Below are positions 1 through 7,938 of a stretch of DNA of 26,954 bases, piece after piece. Positions within the stretch are counted from its first letter, which is position 1. Each line of letters begins with the position of its first letter. Source of the stretch: JAWKTM01 sp041399085 (lineage in GTDB: Bacteria > Planctomycetota > Planctomycetia > Pirellulales > Pirellulaceae); assembly GCA_041399085.1 (NCBI GenBank), contig JAWKTM010000087.1, positions 1-26,954 on the forward strand. Reading direction: 5' to 3'. The notes under the pieces are model-generated. The model made no database searches and was not told the origin of the DNA. It saw nothing but the letters and a program-made list of their open reading frames with translations. Made by a program: the position numbers and the translations under genes.

Positions 1-1016
1 TGGCGGTGGAAATCAAACGTTACTTGGAAACGGAAGGGCTGCCCAAGTCGATGATCGTGGGCGACTTTTCCGGTTCGCCGCGGCTGAAGGCCAGCGGCGG
101 AATCGAGATCAGCCGCGCGATCGGCGAGCATCTTCAAGCCGTCGATATCAAGGTTTCGGACGACGCGCCGCTGCAATTGATGGGCAAATTCAAACTGGTC
201 GAAAAACGCCAGTTCGCCGGTGAGTCGTTCGATTCGCTGGCGTTGGAGATCGAGGCCACGATCTTGGACGACAACGACGACGAGCTGGTGGTCCTCGAGT
301 TCGACGTCTTCGGTTCCGTCACGTTGCAACTGGCCGGAATCGACGTGAATCTTCCGCCCCAGGCTTCCGACGCGGAGCGCGAGCGGGTCAAAATCGAGCA
401 AGCTAAACGACCGGCTACGAAAGTCGATGCCGCGGAAGTGCGCCCCGCGGCGTCCAGCCCGTTCGGCATGGAAGTGCTGGTGGTTAACGGTAATCAAGTA
501 ACGCCCCGTCCGGCGACGTTGGACGCTCGGGGACGAGCGTTTGTGGAACTGCACAAGGGCGAAGAGTATGCCGTGCTGCTGAAGAACGATGCGGATTTCG
601 AGGTAGCCGTGGACTTGGCGATCGATGGTGTTAGCGCCTTCGCTTTGGCCGAAGAAGCCGGTCTACGCCGTAATCTCTTCCTGGTGCCAGCTCACGGTTC
701 GTATGTCGTTCCCGGCTGGTTTCGCAGTCTCACCAAGACCAATGCCTTCGAAATCGGCGGCTATGCCCAAAGCGTGAACAAACAGGTCGGCGGCGCCAGC
801 GCCAATGTGGGAACGATTAGCGCGCGGTTTCGCGCGAGCTGGAGCGACGACGTCTCGCGCCCGGCCGACGAACCGCGTGCCGGCGCGAATGCTAAAGATA
901 CGCAACCGCCCGGCAAGGCGACCGTATTGGGCCGCGAACTGCAAAAGAACTACCAGCAAGTGCAGCGGGAATTCGGCGTTGTGCGGGCGGTGGTTAATAT
1001 CCGTTACGATAAGTAG
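1..1016 (+). CDS. conserved hypothetical protein, 5' end probably outside window
   Basis: The reading frame is open to the left edge of the window. The first usable start is a GTG at position 6, but no stop precedes it, so the true start probably lies upstream. The visible 336 residues are soluble, with no membrane segment. The first ~115 residues alternate strands and short helices, with an acidic DDNDDE stretch near residue 88. A Lys/Glu-rich linker follows (about residues 125-150), and then a second, probably beta-rich domain with a conserved-looking FEIGGY motif near residue 249. I recall similar proteins lying beside caspase genes in planctomycetes, but I cannot give a biochemical function. 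The stop codon lies 48 bases before the caspase-FGE gene on the same strand, so the two are probably co-transcribed. Confidence is high that it is coding and low for any role. Confidence 0.8.
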   Translation, partial: AVEIKRYLETEGLPKSMIVGDFSGSPRLKASGGIEISRAIGEHLQAVDIKVSDDAPLQLMGKFKLVEKRQFAGESFDSLALEIEATILDDNDDELVVLEFDVFGSVTLQLAGIDVNLPPQASDAERERVKIEQAKRPATKVDAAEVRPAASSPFGMEVLVVNGNQVTPRPATLDARGRAFVELHKGEEYAVLLKNDADFEVAVDLAIDGVSAFALAEEAGLRRNLFLVPAHGSYVVPGWFRSLTKTNAFEIGGYAQSVNKQVGGASANVGTISARFRASWSDDVSRPADEPRAGANAKDTQPPGKATVLGRELQKNYQQVQREFGVVRAVVNIRYDK

Positions 1017-1064
1017 CCCTTTCCTATCGTCAGACCGCTCGGTTGGTTCACGGGAGATGATGAG

Positions 1065-2773
1065 ATGAAATCGTTCGCTGCACTCGCCGCCGCTGGCTGC
1101 CTCATGCTGTTGATGCTGACCACGGCCGCCATCCACGCGCAACAACGTTATGCGTTCGTCGTGGGCGCCGAGGATTACAGCCCGGAATTCTTCAGACACC
1201 TGGATTACGCCGAAGAAGATGCGGTGGCCCTGTCTGAACGGTTGCGAACCCTCGGCTTTCACGTCACGCGGATGACCGGGGACGAAAGCAATCCCGATTA
1301 CAAACCGACCGACCCGGCCACGATCCTGGCCGCGCTGGACGGAATGCTGAAGGGGATCGAGCAGGGCGATACGCTGGTGGTCGCCCTCTCGGGACACGGC
1401 GTGCAATTCAGCGACGAACCGCTGACGCCGGACGGCGTTCGAGAATCGTACTTTTGCCCCGAGAAGGCCAAGCTGGACAACAAGGCCACATTGCTGCCGA
1501 TTTACAAGGACCTGCTCACGCGCATCAAGAAATGCCCGGCCACTCGCAAGCTGGTACTGATCGACGCCTGCCGCAACGAAATGCTGTCACCCGCCGGCCA
1601 GAAGAGCGTCCCACGAATCAAGTTGGAAGCGGTTCACGAGAATTTTCGCAAGGTGCCGGCCGGAATGGCGGTTCTGTTTAGCTGCGGCGGTAAGGAACGA
1701 AGTTGGGAGCACCGCGAACTGGGCCACAGCGTCTTCAGCAAATTCGTGTTGAACTATCTGGAAGGCAAGGCGGACAGCGTTCTGTATGACGAAGGCCAAC
1801 CGGCCATTGATGGCTTGGTTCGCTACGTCCGGTTGAATACGCACAAATACGTGCGGGAGAAGATCACCCCCTCGGGCCAACTGCCCGAACTGCGCGGCGA
1901 CGGCGACTCGTGGCCCATCGGCCCCGCGCCCCATCCGCCCACCATTACCAGCCGGATTGGCCTGACGTTGAACCTGATCCCAGCGGGCGAGTTCCAGATG
2001 GGTTCGCCGCCCACGGAGACCGATCGCGAAGAAGACGAACTTCAACATCCGGTGCGGATCACGAAGCCATTTTACCTGGGCAAGTTTGAGGTGACTCAGG
2101 GCGAGTATCAGCGGGTGATGGGGGTGAATCCCAGTTGGTTTTCATCGGCGGGAGGCGGGAAAGACGAGGTTTCCGGCCTGTCGACCAGCCGATTTCCCGT
2201 GGAGCAGGTGTCTTGGTACGACGGTGGAGTTTTGCAACAAGCTGAGCCAGTTGGATGGGTTTGCCCTTATTACACGCTGAGCGGGGTCGAGCAGCGAGGA
2301 TAACTCAATCCGTTCCGCTCGGGTGACGATCGTTGGGGGCGTCGGTTATCGTCTGCCGACGGAGGCGGAGTGGAATACGCTTGCCGCGCTGAGGACAACG
2401 ACTCCGTTCCATTTTGGCCGGACTAGCAATGGGCAGGAATCGAACGTGGATGGCAATTACCGTAGGCACGTCGACCGAGGGGCCCGTATTTGGAACGGAC
2501 GACGACGGTTGGCAGCTATGCGCAGTATGCGAACGCGTTCGGGCTGTTCGACATGCACGGGAACGATCTTCGAGTGGTGCTGGGACTGGTACGACGCGGA
2601 TTACTATGCGGGGTCGCCAGCGAACGATCCGAGCGGGCCACTAATGCAGGGAGAATCGTGTTTTGCGGGGCTCCTGGAGCTGACTGCAGGTACTCCGCGT
2701 CCGCCAATCGCAACTGGATCACGCCGGAATCCGTGACCAGACACTTAGGTTTCGCGTATCCGGGACTCCGTAG
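1065..2773 (+). pseudogene. caspase-like (C14) protease fused to FGE/SUMF1 domain, frameshifted in the FGE half
   Basis: The start ATG at 1065 follows a GGGAGA-type ribosome site. Residues 1-25 are a signal peptide ending AIHA, so the protein is probably exported. Residues 28-285 form a caspase-like peptidase domain with the His in SGHG (His111) and the Cys in IDACRNE (Cys169), both catalytic residues present. From about residue 303 (IPAGEFQMGSP) an FGE-sulfatase domain begins. It reads normally to VSWYD (about 2221), then breaks. The unbroken frame stops at 2303 (412 residues), but the rest of the domain is recognisable across all three frames: YYTLSG, TIVGGVGYRLPTEAEW, YANAFGLFDMHGN, EWCWDWYDADYY and ITPESVTRHLGF. 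The repaired frame would end SGTP-stop at 2771-2773. I count at least eight small indels. This is either a pseudogene or sequence error. The FGE domain in such fusions is usually not a real sulfatase activator; its role here is unknown. Confidence 0.82.
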
Positions 2774-3171
2774 CGGTATATGGTGTTTGTTTTTTACGGT
2801 TTGCGGTTTTGTCTTCTTCCCTTTTACCTGCCTTTTGGTTTTCTCCGGCGAGCGTAGCGAGGCGCGAAAAATTTGGAGTGCTCCGCCTTGTCGGAGCTTT
2901 CGTTTCGCCCGCTCCAGCGTCCGAACCACGCGATCGACTCGACCCCTCAATCCACTCTCAATCGTTTAACCCGCAGCCGCAGGCGGGACTGCCCCAGAAT
3001 AGCCCTCGCCTGCGGCTGCGGGTTAAACGAGTTCTTGCGCGGATCGCGGTGTGGCACGCCCAGTGCGCAGCGGTCGAGGGGTGGCGATTGGCGTAGCGAT
3101 GGACGTGGTTGCGTGGCGGGTGACGGATTTTCGGCATGGCCGGTCGGTCGAGGCAGGTGTATTCTTGCCGT
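2774..3171. other. gene-free region with REP-like elements
   Basis: About 400 bases between the broken caspase-FGE gene and the M50 protease. It starts with a T-rich stretch (2786-2840). Next comes a short GC hairpin, GCTCCG/CGGAGC with a six-base loop at 2880-2897, followed by TTTCGTTT, which could act as a weak terminator for the upstream pair. A long perfect palindrome lies at 2963-3029. Open frames here, including a 202-codon one on the minus strand running into the protease gene, look like shadows: they are Arg/Pro-rich, have no recognisable domain and arise from the palindrome. No promoter could be picked with confidence. Confidence 0.6.
2963..3029. repeat. REP-like perfect inverted repeat, 23-bp arms
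   Basis: Bases 2963-2985 and 3007-3029 are exact reverse complements, 23 bases each, around a 21-base loop. The arms begin CGTTTAACCCGCAGCCGCAGG and are GC-rich apart from the TTTAAA-like tip. The element lies between genes and has no T-tract directly after either arm, so it looks more like a dispersed REP-type element than a simple terminator. From memory, similar palindromes are common between genes in Pirellulales genomes, but copy number cannot be checked here. Confidence 0.8.
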
Positions 3172-4281
3172 ATGCAGAATCAGCCTTCCGAAAATCCCGC
3201 CGAATCGTCTCGCGAGAATCCTGTTGAATTGCCTCGCGAAAACGCCGCCGAGCAGAATCCGTTTGTCTTGTCCGCCGAGCGGCAAGCACGCTTGTCCGAA
3301 ACGGAGGGCGGGCCGTCGACTGCGCCCGGCGACGAGGACCGGCCGACGCGACCCGTGCGGCGACGGCGCGTGAAGCTGCCGGTGATCTTGTTCGTGATCA
3401 CGTGCCTGTCGACCTTCTTTGCCGGGGCGACCAACTGGGTGCCGTTCGAGGTGATGGATCAGTGCGTTCTGCGAGGACGCGGGCCGGATGGAAGCTGGGG
3501 CCTCGCTGGCTTTTCGCTGATGCCGATGCGGCGAGCGATTTTGTTGAATTGGCAAGACGGGCTGATCTATTCAGCATGTTTGTTGGCGATTCTGTTCACG
3601 CATGAAATGGGGCACTTCATCGCCACGCTGCGCTATCGCATCCCGGCCAGCCTGCCGTTTTTCTTGCCGTTGCCGATCTCGCCGATCGGCACACTGGGCG
3701 CGGTGATTGGCATGGATGGGATGAAAGCCGATCGAAAGGAAGTGTTCGACATCGGCATCGCTGGGCCGCTGGCCGGATTGGTCGTGGCCGTGCCGTTGAT
3801 GTGGATTGGGATTCAGCGATTGGATCTCACGCCCGTGGCCGGCGGGATGTTCGCGGTGGATATGCCGTGGGCCGGCCACTTGCTGCTGGGATATTTGCGG
3901 CCGGATTGGCAGCCGGGCAGCGATTTGCTGAACACGCAACTGAACCCGTACTTCATGGCGGCTTGGGTCGGGTTGCTGGTCACGGGCTTAAACATGTTGC
4001 CAGTCAGCCAGCTTGATGGCGGCCACATCGTGTACGCCATCTTTCGTAAGCGAGCCCATTGGATCGCCCGGTCGTTCATGTTCGTGGCGATCGCTTACAT
4101 GATCGTGGCTTGGCAGTGGAACTTGATCGTGATGATCACGCTCGTGATGTTGATTGGCACGGATCATCCGCCGACGCGCAACGACAACGCGCGGCTGGGT
4201 TGGTTCCGCATCTGTCTCGGCTTGGTGTCGCTGCTGATCCCGCTGTTTTGCTTGGCGCCGCGGCTGCTGATTCCGCAGTAG
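3172..4281 (+). CDS. M50-family (site-2-protease-like) membrane metalloprotease
   Basis: The product is an intramembrane zinc metalloprotease. From the ATG at 3172 it has 369 residues. The zinc motif HEMGH is at residues 144-148, and the second signature, NMLPVSQLDGGH, ends near residue 285, supplying the third metal ligand (Asp). Hydrophobic segments lie near 69-86, 131-152, 193-214, 262-280 and in the last 80 residues. The first ~65 residues are polar and disordered, with an eight-residue unit repeated three times (see separate entry), then an Arg-rich cluster (RRRRVK) before the first membrane segment, suggesting a cytoplasmic N-terminus. An in-frame ATG at 3136 would add 12 residues; I prefer 3172 because MQNQPSEN starts the hydrophilic tail directly. 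Its layout resembles EGY1/S2P-like soluble-tail proteases. The substrate is unknown and the neighbours give no clue. Confidence 0.9.
   Translation: MQNQPSENPAESSRENPVELPRENAAEQNPFVLSAERQARLSETEGGPSTAPGDEDRPTRPVRRRRVKLPVILFVITCLSTFFAGATNWVPFEVMDQCVLRGRGPDGSWGLAGFSLMPMRRAILLNWQDGLIYSACLLAILFTHEMGHFIATLRYRIPASLPFFLPLPISPIGTLGAVIGMDGMKADRKEVFDIGIAGPLAGLVVAVPLMWIGIQRLDLTPVAGGMFAVDMPWAGHLLLGYLRPDWQPGSDLLNTQLNPYFMAAWVGLLVTGLNMLPVSQLDGGHIVYAIFRKRAHWIARSFMFVAIAYMIVAWQWNLIVMITLVMLIGTDHPPTRNDNARLGWFRICLGLVSLLIPLFCLAPRLLIPQ
3193..3258 (+). repeat. imperfect 24-bp coding repeat (octapeptide) in M50 N-terminus
   Basis: Residues 8-15, 16-23 and the start of 24-31 of the protease repeat the pattern N-P-x-E-x-x-R-E: NPAESSRE, NPVELPRE, then NAAEQNP. 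The underlying units of 24 bases are similar but diverged, so the repeat is probably an old duplication kept in a disordered tail. Confidence 0.65.
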
Positions 4282-4439
4282 CGTCCGCCGCGACCGCCGT
4301 TAGGACCCGTCCGGTGTCGCGAAACCGGAGGGCTCGCGCCCATCCGCTACAAGCGATTCGGAAACCGGAGGGCTCGCGCCCAACCGCTACAAGCGATTCG
4401 AGATCTTGTTTGCGGCCGGATTCTTCGCTTGTTGGCGAT
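4282..4439. other. intergenic region between convergent genes, with 40-bp tandem repeat
   Basis: The 158 bases separate the ends of the M50 protease (+) and the thioredoxin-TPR gene (-). Nearly half is the tandem repeat listed separately. No clear hairpin plus T-tract terminator was seen. Confidence 0.6.
4321..4400. repeat. two tandem copies of a 40-bp unit
   Basis: Bases 4321-4360 and 4361-4400 are identical except for one substitution (T at 4343, A at 4383). Each unit starts GAAACCGGAGGGCTCGCGCC and ends ACAAGCGATTCG. The head-to-tail placement between converging genes, with near-identity, suggests recent duplication of a dispersed intergenic element. Confidence 0.9.
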
Positions 4440-5300
4440 TCAATACAGCGCGGTTGAAAGTTTGCGGCGGTAGGTGTTGACCAACTCCTCTTGGTCGGCG
4501 GCCACGCGAAAGACGTCGACCATCAAGTGGCGAGCTTGTTCGCGAAGCTGGCCGAAGTCGCGTTCGACGACGCTCAAGCAGATGGCCAAAGCCGGCTCGT
4601 ACTGTTGATGTGCGATCAGCGCTTCGGCTAATGCCAGTTGTTTGGGTAGGTCGTCGGGAGCCGCTTCGGCCGCGCGTTGTGCTTCGCCCAGATCGACGTC
4701 CGGCAGGGCTTCGATTTCCAATGCTGCCTTGACGCGTTCGGCTTCGGGTTCGAGAAAGCCGCGTTTTTCCAGCGTCGCAATCTCTTGCCGAGCGTCGTCG
4801 GTTTTCTGCTGAGCGAGCAAGGCTCGGGCGAGTCCGATCGAAATTCGCGAATCGTTCGGCAATTGCGAGTGCAGCTCGCGATAGATCGCTTCGGCCGCCG
4901 CGGGATCGGTCGCTTCCAGCCGATCGGCTTCGGCAAACCGCCAGGCTTGCAGCACACGCTGAATCCACTCGCGTACGGCTGGCTCGGGCAACGCGCCTTG
5001 GAAAAAGTCGACCACTTCGCCGCCGACGACGGCATACACAGCCGGAATTCCGCTGACTCCGAACTCCGTGGCGGCTTGCGGCACGTGGTCCGTTTCAGCT
5101 TTTATCAGCCAAAACGCCCCGTCGAACTCCGCGGCCAACTGCTCCAGCACGGGCCCGAGCGCTCGGCACGGCGCGCACCACGTGGCCCAGAAATCGACGA
5201 TCACGGGCACTTCCCGCGACCGCTCGAAGACATCGACGGCGAAGGTTTCGTCGCGGGTTTCCGCGACCCATCGGTTTGGTGTGGCGGATGGACTCGGCAT
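4440..5300 (-). CDS. thioredoxin-TPR protein, CnoX/YbbN-like co-chaperone
   Basis: The 286-residue product starts at the ATG whose complement is 5298-5300; it is preceded by GAGAGG with six-base spacing, so I prefer it to a start 12 codons further out. Residues 11-110 form a thioredoxin fold with the active site WCAPC (41-45) and the cis-proline in SGIPAV (86). Residues ~115-286 are alpha-helical and fit TPR-like repeats. This domain order is that of CnoX (YbbN), a holdase that transfers clients to the chaperonin and guards them against oxidation. E. coli CnoX lacks the reactive CxxC pair; this protein keeps both cysteines, so it may also act as a disulfide reductase (inference). No signal peptide, so cytoplasmic. 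It is divergent from the polysaccharide locus and ends toward the M50 gene. Confidence 0.9.
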   Translation of the reverse strand: MPSPSATPNRWVAETRDETFAVDVFERSREVPVIVDFWATWCAPCRALGPVLEQLAAEFDGAFWLIKAETDHVPQAATEFGVSGIPAVYAVVGGEVVDFFQGALPEPAVREWIQRVLQAWRFAEADRLEATDPAAAEAIYRELHSQLPNDSRISIGLARALLAQQKTDDARQEIATLEKRGFLEPEAERVKAALEIEALPDVDLGEAQRAAEAAPDDLPKQLALAEALIAHQQYEPALAICLSVVERDFGQLREQARHLMVDVFRVAADQEELVNTYRRKLSTALY

Positions 5301-5626
5301 TTTTGACCTCTCTAAAACGCGACGCGGGAATGCCACTCTTTCGGCTAGTGGGCTGGCGACAATGGTAGTCTACCAATTGTCGCGCTGGTCACAATCGCGA
5401 CAATCAATCTTCGTAATCCGCAAAGTTCGACAGATTCGGTGCGACGAATTGCAACGAACCGGTTAATTTTCGCATCTACTTCTATTCTTTCGACTCTGCG
5501 TATTTAGACTGAACTCGATCGTTTCAGTAAACTTCGGCCTCTGCCCGAGCTTGGCGTTTTAACCTAACCTGAACGTCACGACTGGCGCAAGCCAAATTTG
5601 CCACAACCTTCTGCGGAGAGCCGTGG
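5301..5626. promoter_or_regulatory. divergent regulatory region upstream of the polysaccharide locus
   Basis: These 326 bases separate the thioredoxin-TPR gene (-) from the first polysaccharide gene (+) and are the only large gap before a run of twelve co-directional genes, so the main promoter of that run should lie here. The half nearer the thioredoxin gene holds a hyphenated palindrome and an extra motif copy (next entry). The rest is less GC-rich than the genes, especially 5460-5545. I could not identify a convincing -35/-10 pair or a sigma-54 site. Confidence 0.55.
5356..5404. promoter_or_regulatory. candidate operator: inverted plus direct copies of GCGACAAT
   Basis: GCGACAAT occurs at 5356-5363 and 5397-5404, and its reverse complement ATTGTCGC at 5376-5383. 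The first and inverted copies extend into a near-perfect palindrome (5356-5383) with 13-base arms, one central base and a single extra A in the right arm. Spacing between copy starts is about 20 bases, i.e. about two helical turns, which suits cooperative binding by a dimeric regulator. This is inference from sequence symmetry; no regulator gene is in the window. Confidence 0.45.
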
Positions 5627-7210
5627 ATGGCATTCCAATTCGACTCGGAACTCGCCCGCGAAATGCCGCTGGCCATGTGGCGGCATCGAAAAAAAGCGGT
5701 CATCACGTTTGTGGCGGTGTTGGTCGCGACGATGGTTGCCTTGGCTGTTTATCCGCGCTCATTCGACTCGGAATCCAAGCTGTTCGTGCGACTGGGCCGC
5801 GAAAGCGTCACCTTGGATCCGACCGCGACCACTGGTGAAACGATACCGGTCAGCGAGTCGCGCGAGAACGAAGTGAACTCGATTCTTGAAGTGTTGCGGA
5901 GCCGCGGTTTGGCGGAAAAAGTCGTCGACCGTTTGGGGCCCAGCGTGGTCTTGGGCGCCGAGTTGGAAGAGGGCGGCGGCACCCAAGAAGCCGTCGTTGC
6001 TGGCTCGCCGCGTGCCCAAGTCGGTGGGGCGGTCGCATGGGCCAAACTCTGGATCGAGCCGGCCGGACCGATCGACGATCGCGAGAAGGCGATCATCGAG
6101 CTGCAGAAGCTGTACGTGGAGCGGCCGAAAAAGTCGAACATCATCGTGGTTTCTTATCAAACGTCGAGTCCCGAGTTAGCTCAGCGCATCGTGTCGACGG
6201 TTGTCGACGTGTATCGAGACGAGCACGTGCGAATCAACCGCACGCCACGTTCTTACGAGTTTTTCAAATCGCAGGAGGCGTTGCTGGCCAAGCAAGTGGA
6301 AGAGCGGGCGGCCTCGCTGCGTGACGCGAAGAATTCGATGCAATTGGCGTCGATCGATGGCAAACGGCTGTTGATCGAAACCGACATCATGGAGACGACC
6401 ACGCGGCTGCGGGTGCTCGAAGCAGATCTCGAAGCGACTCAGGCTCGCGTCGATTCGCTAGACGAATCGCTGGTCAAGCTGCCCGAGCGGGTCACGGCGG
6501 AAGAGGTTTCGGGGCATCCGAACGTGGCGCTCGACAACATGCGCGACACGCTCTTCTCGCTCGAGCTGCGTGAGAAGGAGTTGTTGGCCAAGTACCAGGA
6601 AGAGCACCCATTGGTGATCTCCACGCGTCAGCAGTTGGCCGAGTCGCGGCGAATCGTTGCGGAATTGCCGGCCGAGCGAACTCAATCGACCAGCAAAATC
6701 AATCCGGCCCGCGAGTCTCAAGAGCTCAAGCTGTTGGATGAACGCACGAAGCAGAACGCGTTGTTGGCCGAGGTGGCCGAGCTGCGCGAGCATCAAGGGC
6801 GGCTGTTGGCGGAGCTGGAGACGCTGAACGGAGATGAGGTCCAGTTGCGCGAACTGCAACGCGAGTTCGACATCGCCGAGACGAATTACCGCGTTTACCA
6901 AGGCAAGCTGGAGCAGGCGCGCATCACGCAGGCGATGGAAGCCGACCGAATTTCCAATGTCACGGTCACGCAAGAAGCCACGATCAGCCGTCGGCCGGCC
7001 AGCCCGAAGAAGCGGGAAGTCGCCGCATTGGGATTGGTTCTGGCGGCGCTCAGCAGTGTGGGTGTGGTGATGTTGGCCGAAGCGTCGAAGCGAACTTTCC
7101 GCACCGCGGAGCAGATCGAGCGGATGCTTGAGCTGCCGGTTCTGATTCGCTTGCCCGATCCGAACGCGTCGTCGGCGGGCGCGACTCGCTTCCGACTTCT
7201 TCCCCGGTAG
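5627..7210 (+). CDS. Wzz/GumC-like polysaccharide chain-length determinant
   Basis: This 527-residue inner-membrane protein has the layout of a polysaccharide co-polymerase: a short cytoplasmic N-terminus, a membrane helix at about 24-42, a Wzz-type domain (about 43-190), a long coiled-coil periplasmic section (about 210-430, rich in Leu/Glu/Arg heptads), and a second membrane helix at about 465-484 preceded by the RRPASPKK motif typical of this family. The last 40 residues lie in the cytoplasm and carry no kinase domain. The kinase-like partner is a separate gene nine bases downstream, as in CapA/CapB or CpsC/CpsD systems. It should set polymer length together with the flippase and polymerase genes that follow. 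First gene of the locus, after the divergent regulatory region. Confidence 0.92.
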   Translation: MAFQFDSELAREMPLAMWRHRKKAVITFVAVLVATMVALAVYPRSFDSESKLFVRLGRESVTLDPTATTGETIPVSESRENEVNSILEVLRSRGLAEKVVDRLGPSVVLGAELEEGGGTQEAVVAGSPRAQVGGAVAWAKLWIEPAGPIDDREKAIIELQKLYVERPKKSNIIVVSYQTSSPELAQRIVSTVVDVYRDEHVRINRTPRSYEFFKSQEALLAKQVEERAASLRDAKNSMQLASIDGKRLLIETDIMETTTRLRVLEADLEATQARVDSLDESLVKLPERVTAEEVSGHPNVALDNMRDTLFSLELREKELLAKYQEEHPLVISTRQQLAESRRIVAELPAERTQSTSKINPARESQELKLLDERTKQNALLAEVAELREHQGRLLAELETLNGDEVQLRELQREFDIAETNYRVYQGKLEQARITQAMEADRISNVTVTQEATISRRPASPKKREVAALGLVLAALSSVGVVMLAEASKRTFRTAEQIERMLELPVLIRLPDPNASSAGATRFRLLPR

Positions 7211-7219
7211 GACGGCTTC

Positions 7220-7891
7220 ATGCTGCAAGACACCGCTCGGCAATCCGTTTCCAATCCATCGCCACTGGTCGAATGGCGCGGCACTGATGCGCCGGCGTTG
7301 CGTTCGCATTTCGCGGCACTGGCGCGCGAGCTTCATCCGCAACGCGAGGGCGACAACGCTTTGGCGTTCAGTATCGGCGTTACTTCCTGCCAAGGCGGCG
7401 AAGGCGTGAGCACGGTGGCCGCGAATTTGGCGTTGCAGGCCGCCAAGACAAGCGATCGCCGGGTGTTGATGGTCGACGCGAATCTGGAGAACCCTGGCTT
7501 GAGTCGCCAGTTTCGATTGGCCGCCCAGTCGGGTCTGGTGGATTGCTTGGCCGGCCGAGCGACGTTGGACGAATGCGTGTTGCGGTTGGCCAGTGAAGAC
7601 TCGTTGAGCATCTTGCCGGCTGGCGGATGCACGCCAAGCGAGCAAGTGAACTGCGATCGGTTGGACGCCTTGCTCGACGATCTGCACGAGAATTTTGATC
7701 TGCTGATTTTGGATCTGCCGCCGGTCAGCGAGCTGTCTCTGGCGGTCACGGTCGCTCGCCGGTTGGACGGCGTCTTGTTGGTGATTAGCAAGGAACGTGT
7801 GACAGCCGACACGGCTTTGCGAGCCAAACGGCGACTGCTGCAAAACCAAGTGCCCTTATTGGGCGCGGTTTTTAACGAATACCGCGTTTAA
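7220..7891 (+). CDS. CpsD/CapB-like (BY-kinase family) ATPase with altered P-loop
   Basis: The 223-residue protein has the MinD/ParA-type fold of bacterial tyrosine kinases that partner Wzz-like proteins. The P-loop region reads QGGEGVSTVAANLA (58-71): the family pattern GEGKST has Val63 in place of the catalytic lysine. Walker A' is present (VDANLENP, 85-92, Asp86) and Walker B is LLILDLPP (161-168, Asp165). The usual Tyr-rich C-terminal tail is missing; the protein ends NEYRV with a single tyrosine. I therefore expect it to fold like CpsD and to contact the upstream chain-length protein, but kinase activity is doubtful. Nine bases separate it from the preceding gene. Annotation pipelines will probably call it a CpsD/CapB family tyrosine kinase. 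Confidence 0.85.
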   Translation: MLQDTARQSVSNPSPLVEWRGTDAPALRSHFAALARELHPQREGDNALAFSIGVTSCQGGEGVSTVAANLALQAAKTSDRRVLMVDANLENPGLSRQFRLAAQSGLVDCLAGRATLDECVLRLASEDSLSILPAGGCTPSEQVNCDRLDALLDDLHENFDLLILDLPPVSELSLAVTVARRLDGVLLVISKERVTADTALRAKRRLLQNQVPLLGAVFNEYRV

Positions 7892-7938
7892 TCATCCCGC
7901 CTTGATTTCCCCGCCTCGTTGAAAGTACGGACGCGCTA

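Noticed and set aside
2880..2897. Hairpin as a definite terminator for the caspase gene
   Set aside because: The stem is only six bases and the T-run is broken by C and G, so it is mentioned as weak in the region entry only.
2947..3555. 202-codon minus-strand frame
   Set aside because: It includes the REP-like palindrome and the opposite strand of the M50 gene, and shows Arg/Pro-rich composition without any motif.
5578..5602. Possible sigma-54 promoter (TGGC ... TTTGCC) before the first polysaccharide gene
   Set aside because: The GG and GC pairs are about 16 bases apart instead of 12, and the site is almost at the start codon.
6458..7849. 463-codon frame on the minus strand across the chain-length and CpsD-like genes
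   Set aside because: It is Gln/Arg/His-rich with no domain, and it opposes two clearly conserved genes; it is a GC-rich codon shadow.
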